Shown here one piece after another: positions 44,446-54,562 of a DNA stretch of 64,000 nucleotides. The position numbers and the translations under genes were made by a program. Below the pieces are notes generated by a model. The model had not been told where the DNA came from and made no database searches. It worked only from the letters and a program-made list of their open reading frames with translations. This DNA comes from DAOMFB01 sp963721385. GTDB taxonomy: Bacteria > Acidobacteriota > Thermoanaerobaculia > UBA5066. Location of the stretch: assembly GCA_963721385.1 (NCBI GenBank), contig CAVRJB010000006.1, positions 1 to 64,000 of the forward strand. The letters run 5' to 3'. How positions within the stretch are numbered: position 1 is the stretch's first letter; the number at the start of each line of letters is the position of its first letter.

Positions 44446-47066
44446 CGCTGTCGGCCGGCGCCCGCCTCGGCCCCTACGAGATCCTCGCCCCGATCGGCGC
44501 GGGCGGGATGGGTGAGGTCTACCGGGCGAAGGACCCGCGGCTCGGGCGAGAGGTCGCGATCAAGGTGCTGCCAGCGTCTTTCTCCGCGGACGCGGATCGG
44601 CTGCGCCGCTTCGAGCAGGAGGCGCGAGCGGCGGGCATCTTGAACCACCCGAACATCACGGCCGTGCACGACATCGGCTCGCACGAGGGCGCGCCGTATG
44701 TCGTTTCGGAACTGCTCGAGGGCGAAACGCTGCGCTCGGCGCTCGCGGGTGGGAAGCTGTCGCAGCGGAAGTCGATCGACTGGGCGCTTCAGATCGCGCA
44801 TGGCCTGGCGGCGGCGCACGAGAAGGGGATCGTTCACCGGGACCTGAAGCCCGAAAACCTGTTCGTCCTGAAGGACGGGCGCGTGAAGATTCTGGACTTC
44901 GGGCTGGCGAAGCTCACGTACACGGAGGCGGGGCCGGAGGTCACGAGCCTGCCGACGGCGCCGGGCGGAACGGAGCCGGGCGTCGTGCTCGGGACGCTCG
45001 GCTACATGTCGCCGGAGCAGGTGAAGGGCAAGCCCACGGACGCGCGGGCGGACATCTTCTCCTTCGGAGCGATCCTCTACGAGATGCTCTCGGGAAAGAG
45101 GGCGTTCCACGGCGACTCGGCGGCCGAGACGATGTCGGCGATCCTGAGGGAGGACCCGCCGGATCTTCCCGTCACGAACCAGAGCGTCTCACCGGGCCTC
45201 GAGCGAATCGTGAGGCACTGCATCGAAAAGAGCCCCGAGCAGCGCTTCCACTCGGCGCACGACATCGCCTTCGCCCTCGAGGCGCTGTCGGGCCTTCCGC
45301 CAGGCAGCGGCGCGGCGAGAGTGACGGCGGTAGGCCCTCCTCGTCGGGCCCGCGCCGGAATGGCCGTCGCAGCCGGACTGGCGCTGCTCGCGGCCGGACT
45401 TCTCGCAGGATCCTGGTTCGCCGGCGGCAGGAGTCGCTCTTCTCCCACCTACCAGCGCCTCACCTACCGGCGCGGCTTCATCAGCAACGCCCGCTTCGCT
45501 CCGGACGGCCAGACCATTCTTTACAGCGCCGACTGGGACGGGGCGCCGTCCCGGATCTTCTCGACGCGCCCGGGAGGCCGCGAATCGACGGCGCTTCCCT
45601 TGCCGAGCGCCTCGCTTCTCGCGGTTTCATCGCGCGGCGAGATGGCCATCCTGCTCGAACCGACAATCGACTACAACCTCTACTTCCGCCGCGGGACGCT
45701 CGCGCTCGTGCCGCTTTCCGGCGGATCCCCCCGCGAGGTCATGCGCGAGGTCCGGTCGGCCGATTGGGGCCCCGACGGAAAAGACCTCGCCGTCGTCCGA
45801 CAGGCCGAAGCCCGACAGCGGCTGGAGTATCCGCCCGGGCGACTCGTGTATGAGAGCCCGGCCTGGATCGCGTCGCCGCGCGTCTCCCCCCACGGCGATC
45901 GGATCGCCTTCTACGAGGGCCTGCCCTTCAAAGGTTACTCTCTGTCGGTCGTTGACTCTCAGAGCCGGAAGGCCGTGCTCGGGCCCGTTCGCCCCGACTT
46001 CTGGGCTTCTGCCTGGTCACCGGACGGCGAAGAGATCTGGTTCCCCGAGAGCATCTCCGGGACGGGGGTGGAGACGCCGATCATGGCAGCGGACCTCTCG
46101 GGCAGGCAGCGCCTCCTCGAACGTGGACCGTTGACCGCTGATCTCAACGATGTGTCCCGGGACGGAAGGGCCCTGATCACCCTCTTCGACTGGCAGGAAT
46201 GGACGCGCGGCTTCCTCTCGGGTCAAAAGACCGAATCTCGTCTCGTGGGCCGAATGGACCTTCGGCTGGTCGACGTCTCCGAGGACGGCAAGCTGCTCGT
46301 CCTGCGAGAAGTCCTCTTACAGGGCACGCAAGGTGTTTGGATTGCAAAAGGGGATAGCTCGCCGCCGATTCGGTTGGGAGACGGCCTGGCGCACGGCCTC
46401 TCGCCCGACGGCGCCTGGGTGCTTGCGAGCCAACAGCAGGGCAAGCTCCTGGCGCTGCCGACAGCGGCCGGAGGGCCAAGACCGGTGAGCGAGGGATTCT
46501 TCGAGGCGATCCGATGGGCGAGCTGGTTTCGCGACGGCAAGAGAGTCCTCGTCTGGGGCCAGGCGAAAGGCGGGAAGACCGGCATTTTCGTCGTCGATCC
46601 GGATGGGCATGAACCGAGGCGCGTCGCTCCGGAAGGGTACGAGCTCGTCGCCGGGGGCAACGCGCTCTCGCCCGACGAGCTTCTGGTTGTTGCCCGCTCG
46701 CCCGAGAATCAGATCGTGCTGTGCCCCGTCGACGGAGGGCAGCCGCGCCCCGTCCCGGGCCTTGCCGGGCTCTTCGTGCCCGTTCAGTGGGCGGCCGACG
46801 GCAAGGGCTTCTATGTTTTCCGAATGGGCGAGATCCCGGCACGGGTAGAGAAGATCGACGTCGAAAGCGGCCGCGCAACGCTCTGGAAGGAGCTCGCGCC
46901 GCCCGACATCGCAGGCGTGTCCGTGCGCGCCGTCGCCATGACGCCGGACGGGAAGTACTACGCCTACTCGTGCCAGCAGTATCTGAACACGCTGTACCTC
47001 GTCGAGAACTTCGAGTCCTGGCGAAGACCGACCGTCGGGTCGCGCCTCCTCGGCCGCGGCCCATGA
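44442..47066 (+). CDS. K9: Ser/Thr kinase with class-B propeller sensor
   Basis: Intact, 874 residues, GTG start in a GTGA overlap with K8. Kinase: GAGGMGEVYRAKD, AIKVLPASFSADADRLRRFEQEARA, HDIGSHEGAPYVVSELLEGE (an N-lobe variant otherwise seen only in K1), HRDLKPENLF, DFGLAKLTYTEAG and MSPEQVKGKPTDARADIFSFG. Membrane helix about 305-326 (MAVAAGLALLAAGLLAGSWF). Sensor starts RLTYRRGFISNARFAPDGQTILYSA and ends VEKIDVESGRATLWKELAPPD...YSCQQYLNTLYLVEN, as in K5 and K8. Its stop overlaps K10. Confidence 0.92.
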   Translation: MTLSAGARLGPYEILAPIGAGGMGEVYRAKDPRLGREVAIKVLPASFSADADRLRRFEQEARAAGILNHPNITAVHDIGSHEGAPYVVSELLEGETLRSALAGGKLSQRKSIDWALQIAHGLAAAHEKGIVHRDLKPENLFVLKDGRVKILDFGLAKLTYTEAGPEVTSLPTAPGGTEPGVVLGTLGYMSPEQVKGKPTDARADIFSFGAILYEMLSGKRAFHGDSAAETMSAILREDPPDLPVTNQSVSPGLERIVRHCIEKSPEQRFHSAHDIAFALEALSGLPPGSGAARVTAVGPPRRARAGMAVAAGLALLAAGLLAGSWFAGGRSRSSPTYQRLTYRRGFISNARFAPDGQTILYSADWDGAPSRIFSTRPGGRESTALPLPSASLLAVSSRGEMAILLEPTIDYNLYFRRGTLALVPLSGGSPREVMREVRSADWGPDGKDLAVVRQAEARQRLEYPPGRLVYESPAWIASPRVSPHGDRIAFYEGLPFKGYSLSVVDSQSRKAVLGPVRPDFWASAWSPDGEEIWFPESISGTGVETPIMAADLSGRQRLLERGPLTADLNDVSRDGRALITLFDWQEWTRGFLSGQKTESRLVGRMDLRLVDVSEDGKLLVLREVLLQGTQGVWIAKGDSSPPIRLGDGLAHGLSPDGAWVLASQQQGKLLALPTAAGGPRPVSEGFFEAIRWASWFRDGKRVLVWGQAKGGKTGIFVVDPDGHEPRRVAPEGYELVAGGNALSPDELLVVARSPENQIVLCPVDGGQPRPVPGLAGLFVPVQWAADGKGFYVFRMGEIPARVEKIDVESGRATLWKELAPPDIAGVSVRAVAMTPDGKYYAYSCQQYLNTLYLVENFESWRRPTVGSRLLGRGP

Positions 47067-49782
47067 GCCTCTCGCCAGGTACCCGTCTGGGCCCGTACGA
47101 GATCCTGTCGCCGCTCGGCGCGGGCGGGATGGGGGAGGTCTACCGGGCAAAGGACACGCGGCTCGCGAGAGACGTCGCGGTCAAGGTATTGCCGGAAGAG
47201 TTCTTCGAGGACGAGGACCGCGTCGCCCGCTTCGAGCGCGAGGCGAAGTCGCTGGCGGCCCTGAACCACCCCGGAATCGCCGCCATCCACTCCTTCGAGG
47301 AAATCACCGGGCGGCACCTCCTCGTGATGGAGCTCGTCGAGGGAGAAGACCTCGGGCAGCGCCTCGCCTCCGGTCCGATTCCGCTCGACGAATCGCTCGC
47401 CTACGCAACGCAGATCGCCGAGGCGCTGGAAGCGGCGCACGAGAAGGGGATCGTCCACCGCGACCTCAAGCCCGCGAACGTCAAGGTGACGCCGGAGGGA
47501 AGGGTCAAGCTCCTCGACTTCGGCCTCGCGAAGATCTTCGAAGGCGACGGGGGGCCAGGTTCGGCGCCCTCCGTGACGCACTCGCCGACCCTGACGGCCC
47601 GGCGCGACGGCGGCAGGGGTGATCCTCGGGACGGCGGCCTACATGAGCCCCGAGCAGGCGCGGGGTAAGGCCGTCGACAAGCGGACCGACGTCTGGGCCT
47701 TCGGGTGCGTGCTGTACGAGATGCTGACCGGGAAGCGGGCTTTCGAAGGGGAGACCGTCAGCGACACGCTGGTTTCCGTCCTGTCGAAGGAGCCCGACTG
47801 GGCGGCGCTGCCCGACCAGACGCCGGCCGGAGTGAGGAGGGTCCTTCGAAAGTGCCTGCAGCGCGACGCGAAGCTGAGGCTGCGCGACATCGGCGACGCG
47901 AGGCTGGACCTCGAAGGAGCACGCCGGAGGCGGAGGATCTGGTTCTTCAGCCTTCGAAGCAATACGGGCGGTGACGAGCTCCGCTGTAGCTCGAAGTGCT
48001 TCGCCGAGCCAAGAGCAGGGGAGCAGAAAGTTGCTCTGGATTGCTTGGGCGCTCGCGGCCGCATTCGCGGCCGCGGCGGGGGCGCTCGCGCTGCGCGCTC
48101 GCGTCCCGGAGAAAAGGCCCGTGACGCGCCTCTCCATTCCGTTGCCACCGGGACAGGTTCTGGCCGGGAACGGCGGCCCCGCGATCTCGCGGGACGGCAG
48201 GACGATCGCCTACGCGGCTCGGGATGCCTCTGGCGTCGGCCGCCTCTACCTGCGAGCGCTCGATCGCTTCGAGCTCGGCATGATTCCCGAAAGCGAGGGC
48301 GCGCAGCAGCCCTTTTTCTCCCCGGACGGCAGCCGCGTGGCCTTTTTCGCGAGGGGAAAGCTGTTCACGGCTTCGGTGACCGGAGGTGCTCCGACGGCGA
48401 TCGCCGACGCATCGGCGCAGCCGCTCGGAGGCACCTGGGGAGACGACGACACGATCGTGTTCGCTCCCGCACTGTCAGCGGGGCTCATTCGCGTGCCCGC
48501 CGCAGGGGGTGCCACGCAACAGCTCACCCAGCCCGACGAGGGGGCCGGAGGCTACGCCCACGGGCGACCGCAGTTCCTGCCCGGTGGAGGCTCGGTGCTC
48601 TTCACGATCTGGGGCGCCTCAAACTCCGCGGATCGGGGGCCGGCGCTCCTCTCCCTCGCGAAGGGCACGTGGCAGCACGCTTCGTCCGGATACTGGACCG
48701 GCCGCTACGCGCCGTCGGGCCACATGCTGATCTCGGGGCCCCGCGGCGTCAGGGCCGCGCCGTTCGACCCCGTCCATCCGCGGGTTGTGAACCCCCAGGC
48801 GTTCGTCGTCGACGACGTGCTCGGGACGATCGCCTGGTCCGACTCGTGGTTCGCGGCCTCGGACACGGGGACGCTCATTTACGTGCCGGGCAACTTCCTC
48901 CTCGGCACGCTCGCCTGGGTGGACCGGGAGGGCCGCGTGACGCCCGCCTCCGACAAGCCTGCGGCTCTCTCGGACCCCCTGCTTTCTCCCGACGGCGAGC
49001 GGATCGCCTTCCAGGACCGCGACGACGTCCTCTGGATGAAGGACCTCCGCCGGGGAGTGCCTGTCCGCCTGAGTCCCGAGAGTGGGGACGTGGCGGCCTA
49101 TCCGGTCTGGAGCCGGGACGGCACGCACGTCGCTTTCGGGTCGAACGCCACCGGAGACTGGGAGATCTACGCCGTTCCCGCGGCCGGCGGGCCTGCGAAG
49201 CGGGTGCTCGTGCGAAAGGGAAACCAGTTCCCGCTCTCCTTTGCCCCCGACGGCACGCTCCTCTTCAACGAGCGCTCGAAAGGGAAGCCCGGAGCGGACC
49301 TCCTCACTCTGGCGCCGGACGGGACCGTGACGCCGTTCCTCGTCGCGCAGCCCGCGAGCAAGGTCGGCGGCCAGTTCTCGCCGGACGGCCGCTCCGTCGC
49401 GTACGTCTCCGACGAGAGCGGACGCGACGAAGTCTACGTGCGACCGTTCGGTCGGCCCGGCGACTCCCTGGCGGTTTCCAGCGAGGGCGGCTTCGCTCCC
49501 AAGTGGTCTCCCGACGGAAGAGAAATCATCTACAGACGGGGCGACGCCTTCCTGGTCGCCAGCGTGTCTTCGACGGGCGGCGTGCTCTCCGTCGGGGATT
49601 CGAGGAAGCTCTTCGAGGTCCGCGCTGCCCCCGGACGGAGCTCGTTCCAGGCTGGATTCTCCGTCTCGCCGGATGGGCGGCGATTCCTGGTGCAGCTCCT
49701 CGATCCGCGCGCGATTCCGACACAGATCAACGTCGTCCTCAACTGGTTCGACGAGCTTAGGGCAAAGGTGGGCGCGCCGTGA
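47063..49782 (+). CDS. K10: Ser/Thr kinase with class-A sensor (two frameshifts)
   Basis: 905 residues after removing two extra bases, one at 47603 (in the activation loop, TLTAR to ATAAGVILG) and one at about 47915-47935 (between the kinase and the membrane helix). Kinase motifs GAGGMGEVYRAKD, AVKVLPEEFFEDEDRV, HRDLKPANVKV, DFGLAKIFEGDGG, MSPEQARGKAVDKRTDVWAFG. Membrane helix about 323-342 (WALAAAFAAAAGALALRA). Sensor with FFSPDGSRVAFFARGKL, YVSDESGRDEVYVRPFGRPG and an end in VVLNWFDELRAKVG. Close to K12 and K13 in sequence. It ends 4 bp from the stop of the convergent aminotransferase. Confidence 0.88.
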
Positions 49783-49786
49783 GCCA

Positions 49787-50920
49787 TCAGGCCGCCGCCT
49801 TCACCGGGACGATCTCGTGGAGCGCCGCGGCGAAGGTCTGCACCTCGTCTGGCCTCCCCACAGTGACTCGAAGCCAGTTCGGGAGCGACGGGAACTTCCG
49901 GCCGACGAGGATGTTCCTTTCGCGGAAGGCCTGGATCACCGGCGTCACGTCGCCGCCGACGTCGATCATCACGAAGTTCGTCTCCGACGGGATCGTCCGT
50001 CGCCCCTGCCGGGCCATCTCGGCGACGAGCCACTTCCGCGTGTCGTTCAGGAGCTTCCGCTGGCGTGGCACGAGGTCGGGGTCGGTCAGGCTCGCGAGCG
50101 CGGCGGCGAGGACGGCGGAGTTCGCGTTCGAGAACGTCGCGTACTTCGACATCTCGTCGATCCGTTCCTTCGAGCCGACCGCGTAGCCGAGACGGAGGCC
50201 CGCCATCCCGTAGATCTTCGAGAAGGTCCGGGCGACGACGACGTTCGGGTGCTTCGCGATCAGGTCGAGGGCGCTCCGGTAGGAAGGGCTCTCGACGAAG
50301 TGGAAGTACGCTTCGTCGACGAGAATCGTCGTTGCGGATGGGACTCGCGCGGCGAAAGCCGCCAGTTCGTCGCCGCCGACGATCGTGCCGGTCGGGTTGT
50401 TCGGGTTGCAGACGTAGGCGAGGCCGGCGCCCCCCGCGCAAGCTTCGGCCATCTTCGGAAGGTCGTGCCGGAAGTCGGGCGTCAGGGGGACCGTGACCGG
50501 TTCGGCGCGGAGCACCTTCGCGTAGATGAGGACGGCCTCGAACGTCGGCTCCGCGGCGACGGCCCTGCGGCCCGGGCCCGTGAAGGCGAGGTCCGCCATC
50601 TGCAGGATCTCGGAGGAGCCGCAGCCGAGGGTGACCTGCTCGGCCGAGACTCCATGGTGCTTCGCGATCGCCACCCGGATGGCGTCCTCGGCGGCGTCCG
50701 GATAGCGGTTGGCGACCGGGTCGGCGGCGACGAGGGCCTCGACGGCTCTCGGCGACAGGCCGTATGGGTTTTCGTTCGAGTTCAGGAGGATGGCTCCGGC
50801 GGGCTTCGGGCGCCGTGCGGCCGCCTCAGCGGTCCGGGCCAGGGGAGTCTCGAGCAGGGCGGCGCCTGCGGCGAGGCCGAGGGTTTCTGCGAACATGCGG
50901 CGGGAGATGGTCATCGGCAT
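49787..50920 (-). CDS. Tat-exported histidinol-phosphate aminotransferase-like PLP enzyme
   Basis: A 377-residue class I/II aminotransferase. The N-terminus has a twin-arginine signal (ISRRMFAETLGLAAGAALL, then ARTAEA), so the folded enzyme with its PLP should be exported. Fold motifs: NSNENPYGLSP, YPDAAEDAIR, YVCNPNNPTGT, the PLP lysine in RTFSKIYGMAGLRLGY and the C-terminal arginine in LRVTVGRPDE. It looks like HisC, but a histidine-pathway enzyme is normally cytoplasmic and no his genes are near, so its substrate may be another amino acid or amine. Good AGGAGG before the ATG. It runs against K10 and diverges from the dienelactone hydrolase. Confidence 0.88.
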   Translation of the reverse strand: MPMTISRRMFAETLGLAAGAALLETPLARTAEAAARRPKPAGAILLNSNENPYGLSPRAVEALVAADPVANRYPDAAEDAIRVAIAKHHGVSAEQVTLGCGSSEILQMADLAFTGPGRRAVAAEPTFEAVLIYAKVLRAEPVTVPLTPDFRHDLPKMAEACAGGAGLAYVCNPNNPTGTIVGGDELAAFAARVPSATTILVDEAYFHFVESPSYRSALDLIAKHPNVVVARTFSKIYGMAGLRLGYAVGSKERIDEMSKYATFSNANSAVLAAALASLTDPDLVPRQRKLLNDTRKWLVAEMARQGRRTIPSETNFVMIDVGGDVTPVIQAFRERNILVGRKFPSLPNWLRVTVGRPDEVQTFAAALHEIVPVKAAA

Positions 50921-50995
50921 CGGGCGCCTCCTGCGGTGTTTCTCGGGGCGTCGATCATGCCAGCAGTTAGACTTCGGGGACGGCCAATCCTGTGA

Positions 50996-51008
50996 AATGA
51001 GATTCATT
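50996..51008. promoter_or_regulatory. Small inverted repeat AATGA-GAT-TCATT in the divergent promoter gap
   Basis: Perfect 5-bp arms in the 132-bp gap between the divergent aminotransferase and dienelactone hydrolase genes. It could be an operator, but such short repeats also arise by chance. Confidence 0.2.
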
Positions 51009-51052
51009 CCATGGGCGTGCAGGAACGCGCCGACTCGAGGAGGAGCACGAAG

Positions 51053-51883
51053 ATGAGGCAACTCACGGCGATCACCTTGGCGGTTTTTCTCGCGAGCGGT
51101 GGGGCGGCGGCGACGGCGCATCCGAGCGACGCCATCCCTCCCGACGCCGACCAGGCCAAAGCCGCGCTCGCGAAGTCTCCGCGGCACGGGGAGTGGGTCG
51201 ACGTGAAGCTCCCGGACGGCGGGAAGCTCGTGACGTGGGTGGTCTACCCGGAAAAAAAGGAAAAGGCCGGAACGGTCATCGTCATCCACGAAATCTTCGG
51301 CCTGACGGACTGGGCTCGCGGCGTGGCCGACCAGCTCGCGAAGGAGGGCTTCATCGCACTCGCCCCCGATCTCCTGTCGGGAAAGGGGCCGAACGGAGGC
51401 GGGACGGATTCGCTCGGCGACGAGGTCACGAAGGTGATCCGGACTCTCACGCCGGAGACCGTCAACGCGCGGATTGACGCGGTGCGCGAGTACGCCCTGA
51501 AGCTCCCGGCCGCGAACGGAAAGGTCGGTACGGTCGGCTTCTGCTGGGGAGGCACGACGAGCTTCGCGTACGCCGTCGCTCAGCCTAGGCTCGACGCGGC
51601 CGTCGTCTATTACGGCTCGGCGCCGTCGGACCCCGCCTCGTACGCGAAGATCGGCGCGCCCGTCCTCGGCCTCTACGGCGGCGACGACGCCCGCGTGAAC
51701 GCCTCGATCCCACTGGCCGAGGCCGAGATGAAGAAGCTGGGAAAGCGCTACGTTGTCCACGTCTACGAAGGAGCGGGGCACGGCTTCCTCCGGCAGCAGA
51801 CCGGGCGGGACGGCGCCAACATGAAGGCGTCGGAGCAGGCCTGGGCGGCCACGCTGTTGTTCTTCCGGGAGAGCCTGAAGTAA
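51053..51883 (+). CDS. Exported dienelactone hydrolase-family protein
   Basis: A 276-residue alpha/beta hydrolase with a signal peptide (AITLAVFLASGGAAATAH). The DLH catalytic triad is visible: Cys in VGFCWGGTTSF, Asp in YGGDDARV and His in GAGHGFLRQ; IVIHEIFGLTDWARGVAD near residue 75 is typical. Family members hydrolyse lactones or esters; the substrate here is unknown. The ATG at 51053 with AGGAGG upstream gives a proper signal peptide, better than an earlier in-frame ATG. It is followed without gap by K11, so it leads this kinase block. Confidence 0.9.
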   Translation: MRQLTAITLAVFLASGGAAATAHPSDAIPPDADQAKAALAKSPRHGEWVDVKLPDGGKLVTWVVYPEKKEKAGTVIVIHEIFGLTDWARGVADQLAKEGFIALAPDLLSGKGPNGGGTDSLGDEVTKVIRTLTPETVNARIDAVREYALKLPAANGKVGTVGFCWGGTTSFAYAVAQPRLDAAVVYYGSAPSDPASYAKIGAPVLGLYGGDDARVNASIPLAEAEMKKLGKRYVVHVYEGAGHGFLRQQTGRDGANMKASEQAWAATLLFFRESLK

Positions 51884-54562
51884 ATGGGCCTCGACGCCGG
51901 GCAGAGGCTCGGCCTTTACGAAATCGTCGCGCCGCTCGGGGCCGGCGGGATGGGAGAGGTCTACCGGGCGCGGGACACGAAGCTCGGGCGGGACGTGGCG
52001 TTGAAGGTCCTGCCGGAAGAGTTCTTCGAAGATGAAGAAAGAAGGATTCGCTTCGAAAGGGAAGCGCGCACGCTCGCAAGCCTCAACCACCCCGGCATCG
52101 CCGCCATCTACTCATTCGAAGAAACCCCCGGTTCGTCTTCCTCGTCTTCCCGCCACATTCTCGTCATGGAGCTCGTCGAGGGAGAGACGCTGGCGGACCG
52201 GATCGCCCGCGGAGCCCTCCCGCTGCGGCAGGTGCTCGGAGTCGGAGAGCGGATCGCCTCGGCCCTCGACGCGGCGCACAGGAAGGCGATCGTCCACCGC
52301 GACCTGAAGCCGGGCAACGTCATGGTGACGGCCTCGGGTGTCAAGCTGCTCGACTTCGGGCTGGCGAAGATGCTGAGGCCGAAAGACGCCGCCGAGGCCC
52401 TCACTTCGGCCCAGACAGCCGCAAAAGACGTCACCCGCGACGGCGTGATCCTGGGGACGCCCTCCTACATGGCACCCGAACAGCTCGAGGGGAAGGATTC
52501 CGACGCGAGGACGGATATCTTCGCCTTTGGCGCCGTGCTCTTCGAGATGGCGACCGGCCGGAAGGCCTTTGCAGGCGCGAGCCAGGCCTCGTTGATCTCC
52601 GTCATCCTGTTGAGCGACCCGCCGCCCATCTCGACGCTTCAGCCGGCGACCCCGCCCGCGCTGGACCGGCTGGTCAGGACCTGCCTCGCGAAGGATCCCG
52701 AACAGCGCTGGCAGAGCGCCGGAGACGTCGCCCGGGAGCTAAAGTGGATTGCGGAAGAGTCGGCGGCGGGTGCGGTCGTTCCCGCCGCGGGCGGAGGCCG
52801 GAGAAGGCGCCGGGAGACGCTTGCGTGGGCCGTCGCGGCCGCAGCAATCGTGCTCGGGGCGCTTTTGGCGACTTTTCCCCGCCGTGCGCCGGCACCCGCA
52901 GAGCTCACGCGCTTCGCGATCACGCCCCCTTCCGGACAGAACTTCATCGGGTTGATCGAGCTCTCTCCCGACGCACGGCGCATCCTCCTGTTACTCCGGG
53001 ACGAGGGCGGAAAGAATTCGCTGGCAGTGCGCTCGCTGGACAGCCTCGACCTGCGGCGGCTGCCAGGCACCGAGGACGCCCGGGGAGGGTTCTGGTCGCC
53101 CGACGGCCGCGAGATCGCCTACTTCTCGGAAGGGAAACTGAAGCGAGTGGCCCTCGACGGCGGCCCGGCTCGGACGGTCTCCGAGAGCGGGGCGGCCTTC
53201 TGCGGCGCCTGGAGTCGCGAGGGCACGATTCTCTTCGAAAGGGAATTCGGAGATCCCCTCTTCGCGGTCCCCGCCTCGGGAGGCGCGCCGCGACCGGTCA
53301 CGGTGCTCGACGCCTCTGCGGGTGAGGTGGCGCACTCGATTCCCGCCTTTCTCCCCGACGGGCGGCACTTCGTCTATCTGGCGCGCAACATCGACGTCGA
53401 GAAGTCCGCGATCGTGCTCGCGTCGCTCGATTCGAAGGACTCCCGCCGCCTCTTCCCGGCGCAGTCGAATGCGGTGTTCGCGGAGCCGGGCTACCTCCTC
53501 TTCGGGCGCGACGACGCGGTCCTCGCGTGGAGGTTCGATCCGCGGACCCTGCAGCTCCTCGGCGAGCCCGCGCCCGCGCTCGAGCACGTCCACCTGGGGA
53601 GCGAGGACTGCCTTCTGGGGCTCTCCGCCGCCGGGAGCCGGATGGTGTACCTGGCGTGGGATCTGCGGCGGAGACTCGTGTGGGTGGACCGCAAGGGGCG
53701 CGAGGTCGGTTTCCTCGGCGAGACGGGGGGATACGCGGACGTCCGGATTTCGCCGGACGGCCGGAAGGTGGCGGTCGCCAAACGCGATCCGTCTCATGGG
53801 CGGAATCTCGACGTCTGGGTTCTCGACTCCTCACGCGGCACCGGCGTTCGGATCACGTCCGAACGCAGCGACGAGTTCGACCCCGCATGGTTCCCGGACG
53901 GCGCGCGGCTCGTCTACGTGTCCGACCGCTACGGCTTCTACGATCTCTTCGAACGCCCGGCGAGCGGCGGCCCCGAGAAGGTCCTGATCCGTTCGAAGAA
54001 AGACAAGCTGCTCCCGACCCTCGGGCCCGACGGCCGCCACCTTCTCGTGAGCGTCCCCGAGAAGGGCAACTTCGCGCGCGTCGTCCTGTCGCTTTCCGAT
54101 CCGGCCGATTCGTCGAAGCTGAGCGGCGACCCCCGGTTCTCCGAGGAGCATTCCGTGATCTCGCCGGATGGCCGCTGGACCACCTTCGAGTCTCGCGAAT
54201 CGGGGGAGAGGGAGGTCTACGTACAGCCGTTCTCGGGAGGTCCAAAGCGGCAGGTCTCGGTCGGCGGTGGACAGATGCCGGTCTGGAACCGCAACGGCTC
54301 GGAGCTCTTCTACGCGGCCCGGAACGGCGTTTTGATGTCCGTCTCGCTTCACGTCTCCTCAGGCAGCGCGGAGCCCGGAGAGCCGCAGCCCCTCTTTCTC
54401 CTCCAGGCCGGCATCGACGGAGAACTGCCATGGAACCGGCATCCCTATGACGTCTCGCCGGACGGCCAGCGGTTTCTCGTGATCCGCCGCGCGCCGGGCG
54501 TCGAGTCCGACGGCCTTGTCGTCGTCACGAACTGGACCGCGGTCTTGGGGAGAGCCCGGTGA
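51884..54562 (+). CDS. K11: Ser/Thr kinase with TolB/WD40-like sensor
   Basis: Intact, 892 residues. The ATG directly follows the TAA of the hydrolase. Kinase: GAGGMGEVYRARD, ALKVLPEEFFEDEERRIRFERE, HRDLKPGN, DFGLAKMLRPKDA, MAPEQLEGKDSDARTDIFAFG; Ser run (TPGSSSSSSRHI) in the strand 4-5 loop. Membrane helix about 313-332 (WAVAAAAIVLGALLATF). Sensor: IELSPDARRILLLL, FWSPDGREIAYFSEGKLKRV, ESRESGEREVYVQPFSGG and an end in VVTNWTAVLGRAR. Its activation loop and DSDARTDIFAFG resemble K4. The stop overlaps the K12 start. Confidence 0.92.
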   Translation: MGLDAGQRLGLYEIVAPLGAGGMGEVYRARDTKLGRDVALKVLPEEFFEDEERRIRFEREARTLASLNHPGIAAIYSFEETPGSSSSSSRHILVMELVEGETLADRIARGALPLRQVLGVGERIASALDAAHRKAIVHRDLKPGNVMVTASGVKLLDFGLAKMLRPKDAAEALTSAQTAAKDVTRDGVILGTPSYMAPEQLEGKDSDARTDIFAFGAVLFEMATGRKAFAGASQASLISVILLSDPPPISTLQPATPPALDRLVRTCLAKDPEQRWQSAGDVARELKWIAEESAAGAVVPAAGGGRRRRRETLAWAVAAAAIVLGALLATFPRRAPAPAELTRFAITPPSGQNFIGLIELSPDARRILLLLRDEGGKNSLAVRSLDSLDLRRLPGTEDARGGFWSPDGREIAYFSEGKLKRVALDGGPARTVSESGAAFCGAWSREGTILFEREFGDPLFAVPASGGAPRPVTVLDASAGEVAHSIPAFLPDGRHFVYLARNIDVEKSAIVLASLDSKDSRRLFPAQSNAVFAEPGYLLFGRDDAVLAWRFDPRTLQLLGEPAPALEHVHLGSEDCLLGLSAAGSRMVYLAWDLRRRLVWVDRKGREVGFLGETGGYADVRISPDGRKVAVAKRDPSHGRNLDVWVLDSSRGTGVRITSERSDEFDPAWFPDGARLVYVSDRYGFYDLFERPASGGPEKVLIRSKKDKLLPTLGPDGRHLLVSVPEKGNFARVVLSLSDPADSSKLSGDPRFSEEHSVISPDGRWTTFESRESGEREVYVQPFSGGPKRQVSVGGGQMPVWNRNGSELFYAARNGVLMSVSLHVSSGSAEPGEPQPLFLLQAGIDGELPWNRHPYDVSPDGQRFLVIRRAPGVESDGLVVVTNWTAVLGRAR

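Noticed and set aside
40365..47066. A 2233-residue plus-strand protein
   Set aside because: Its first part is a shadow of K7; the rest is K8 (ending in another frame after 44127) and K9, which has its own start and overlap.
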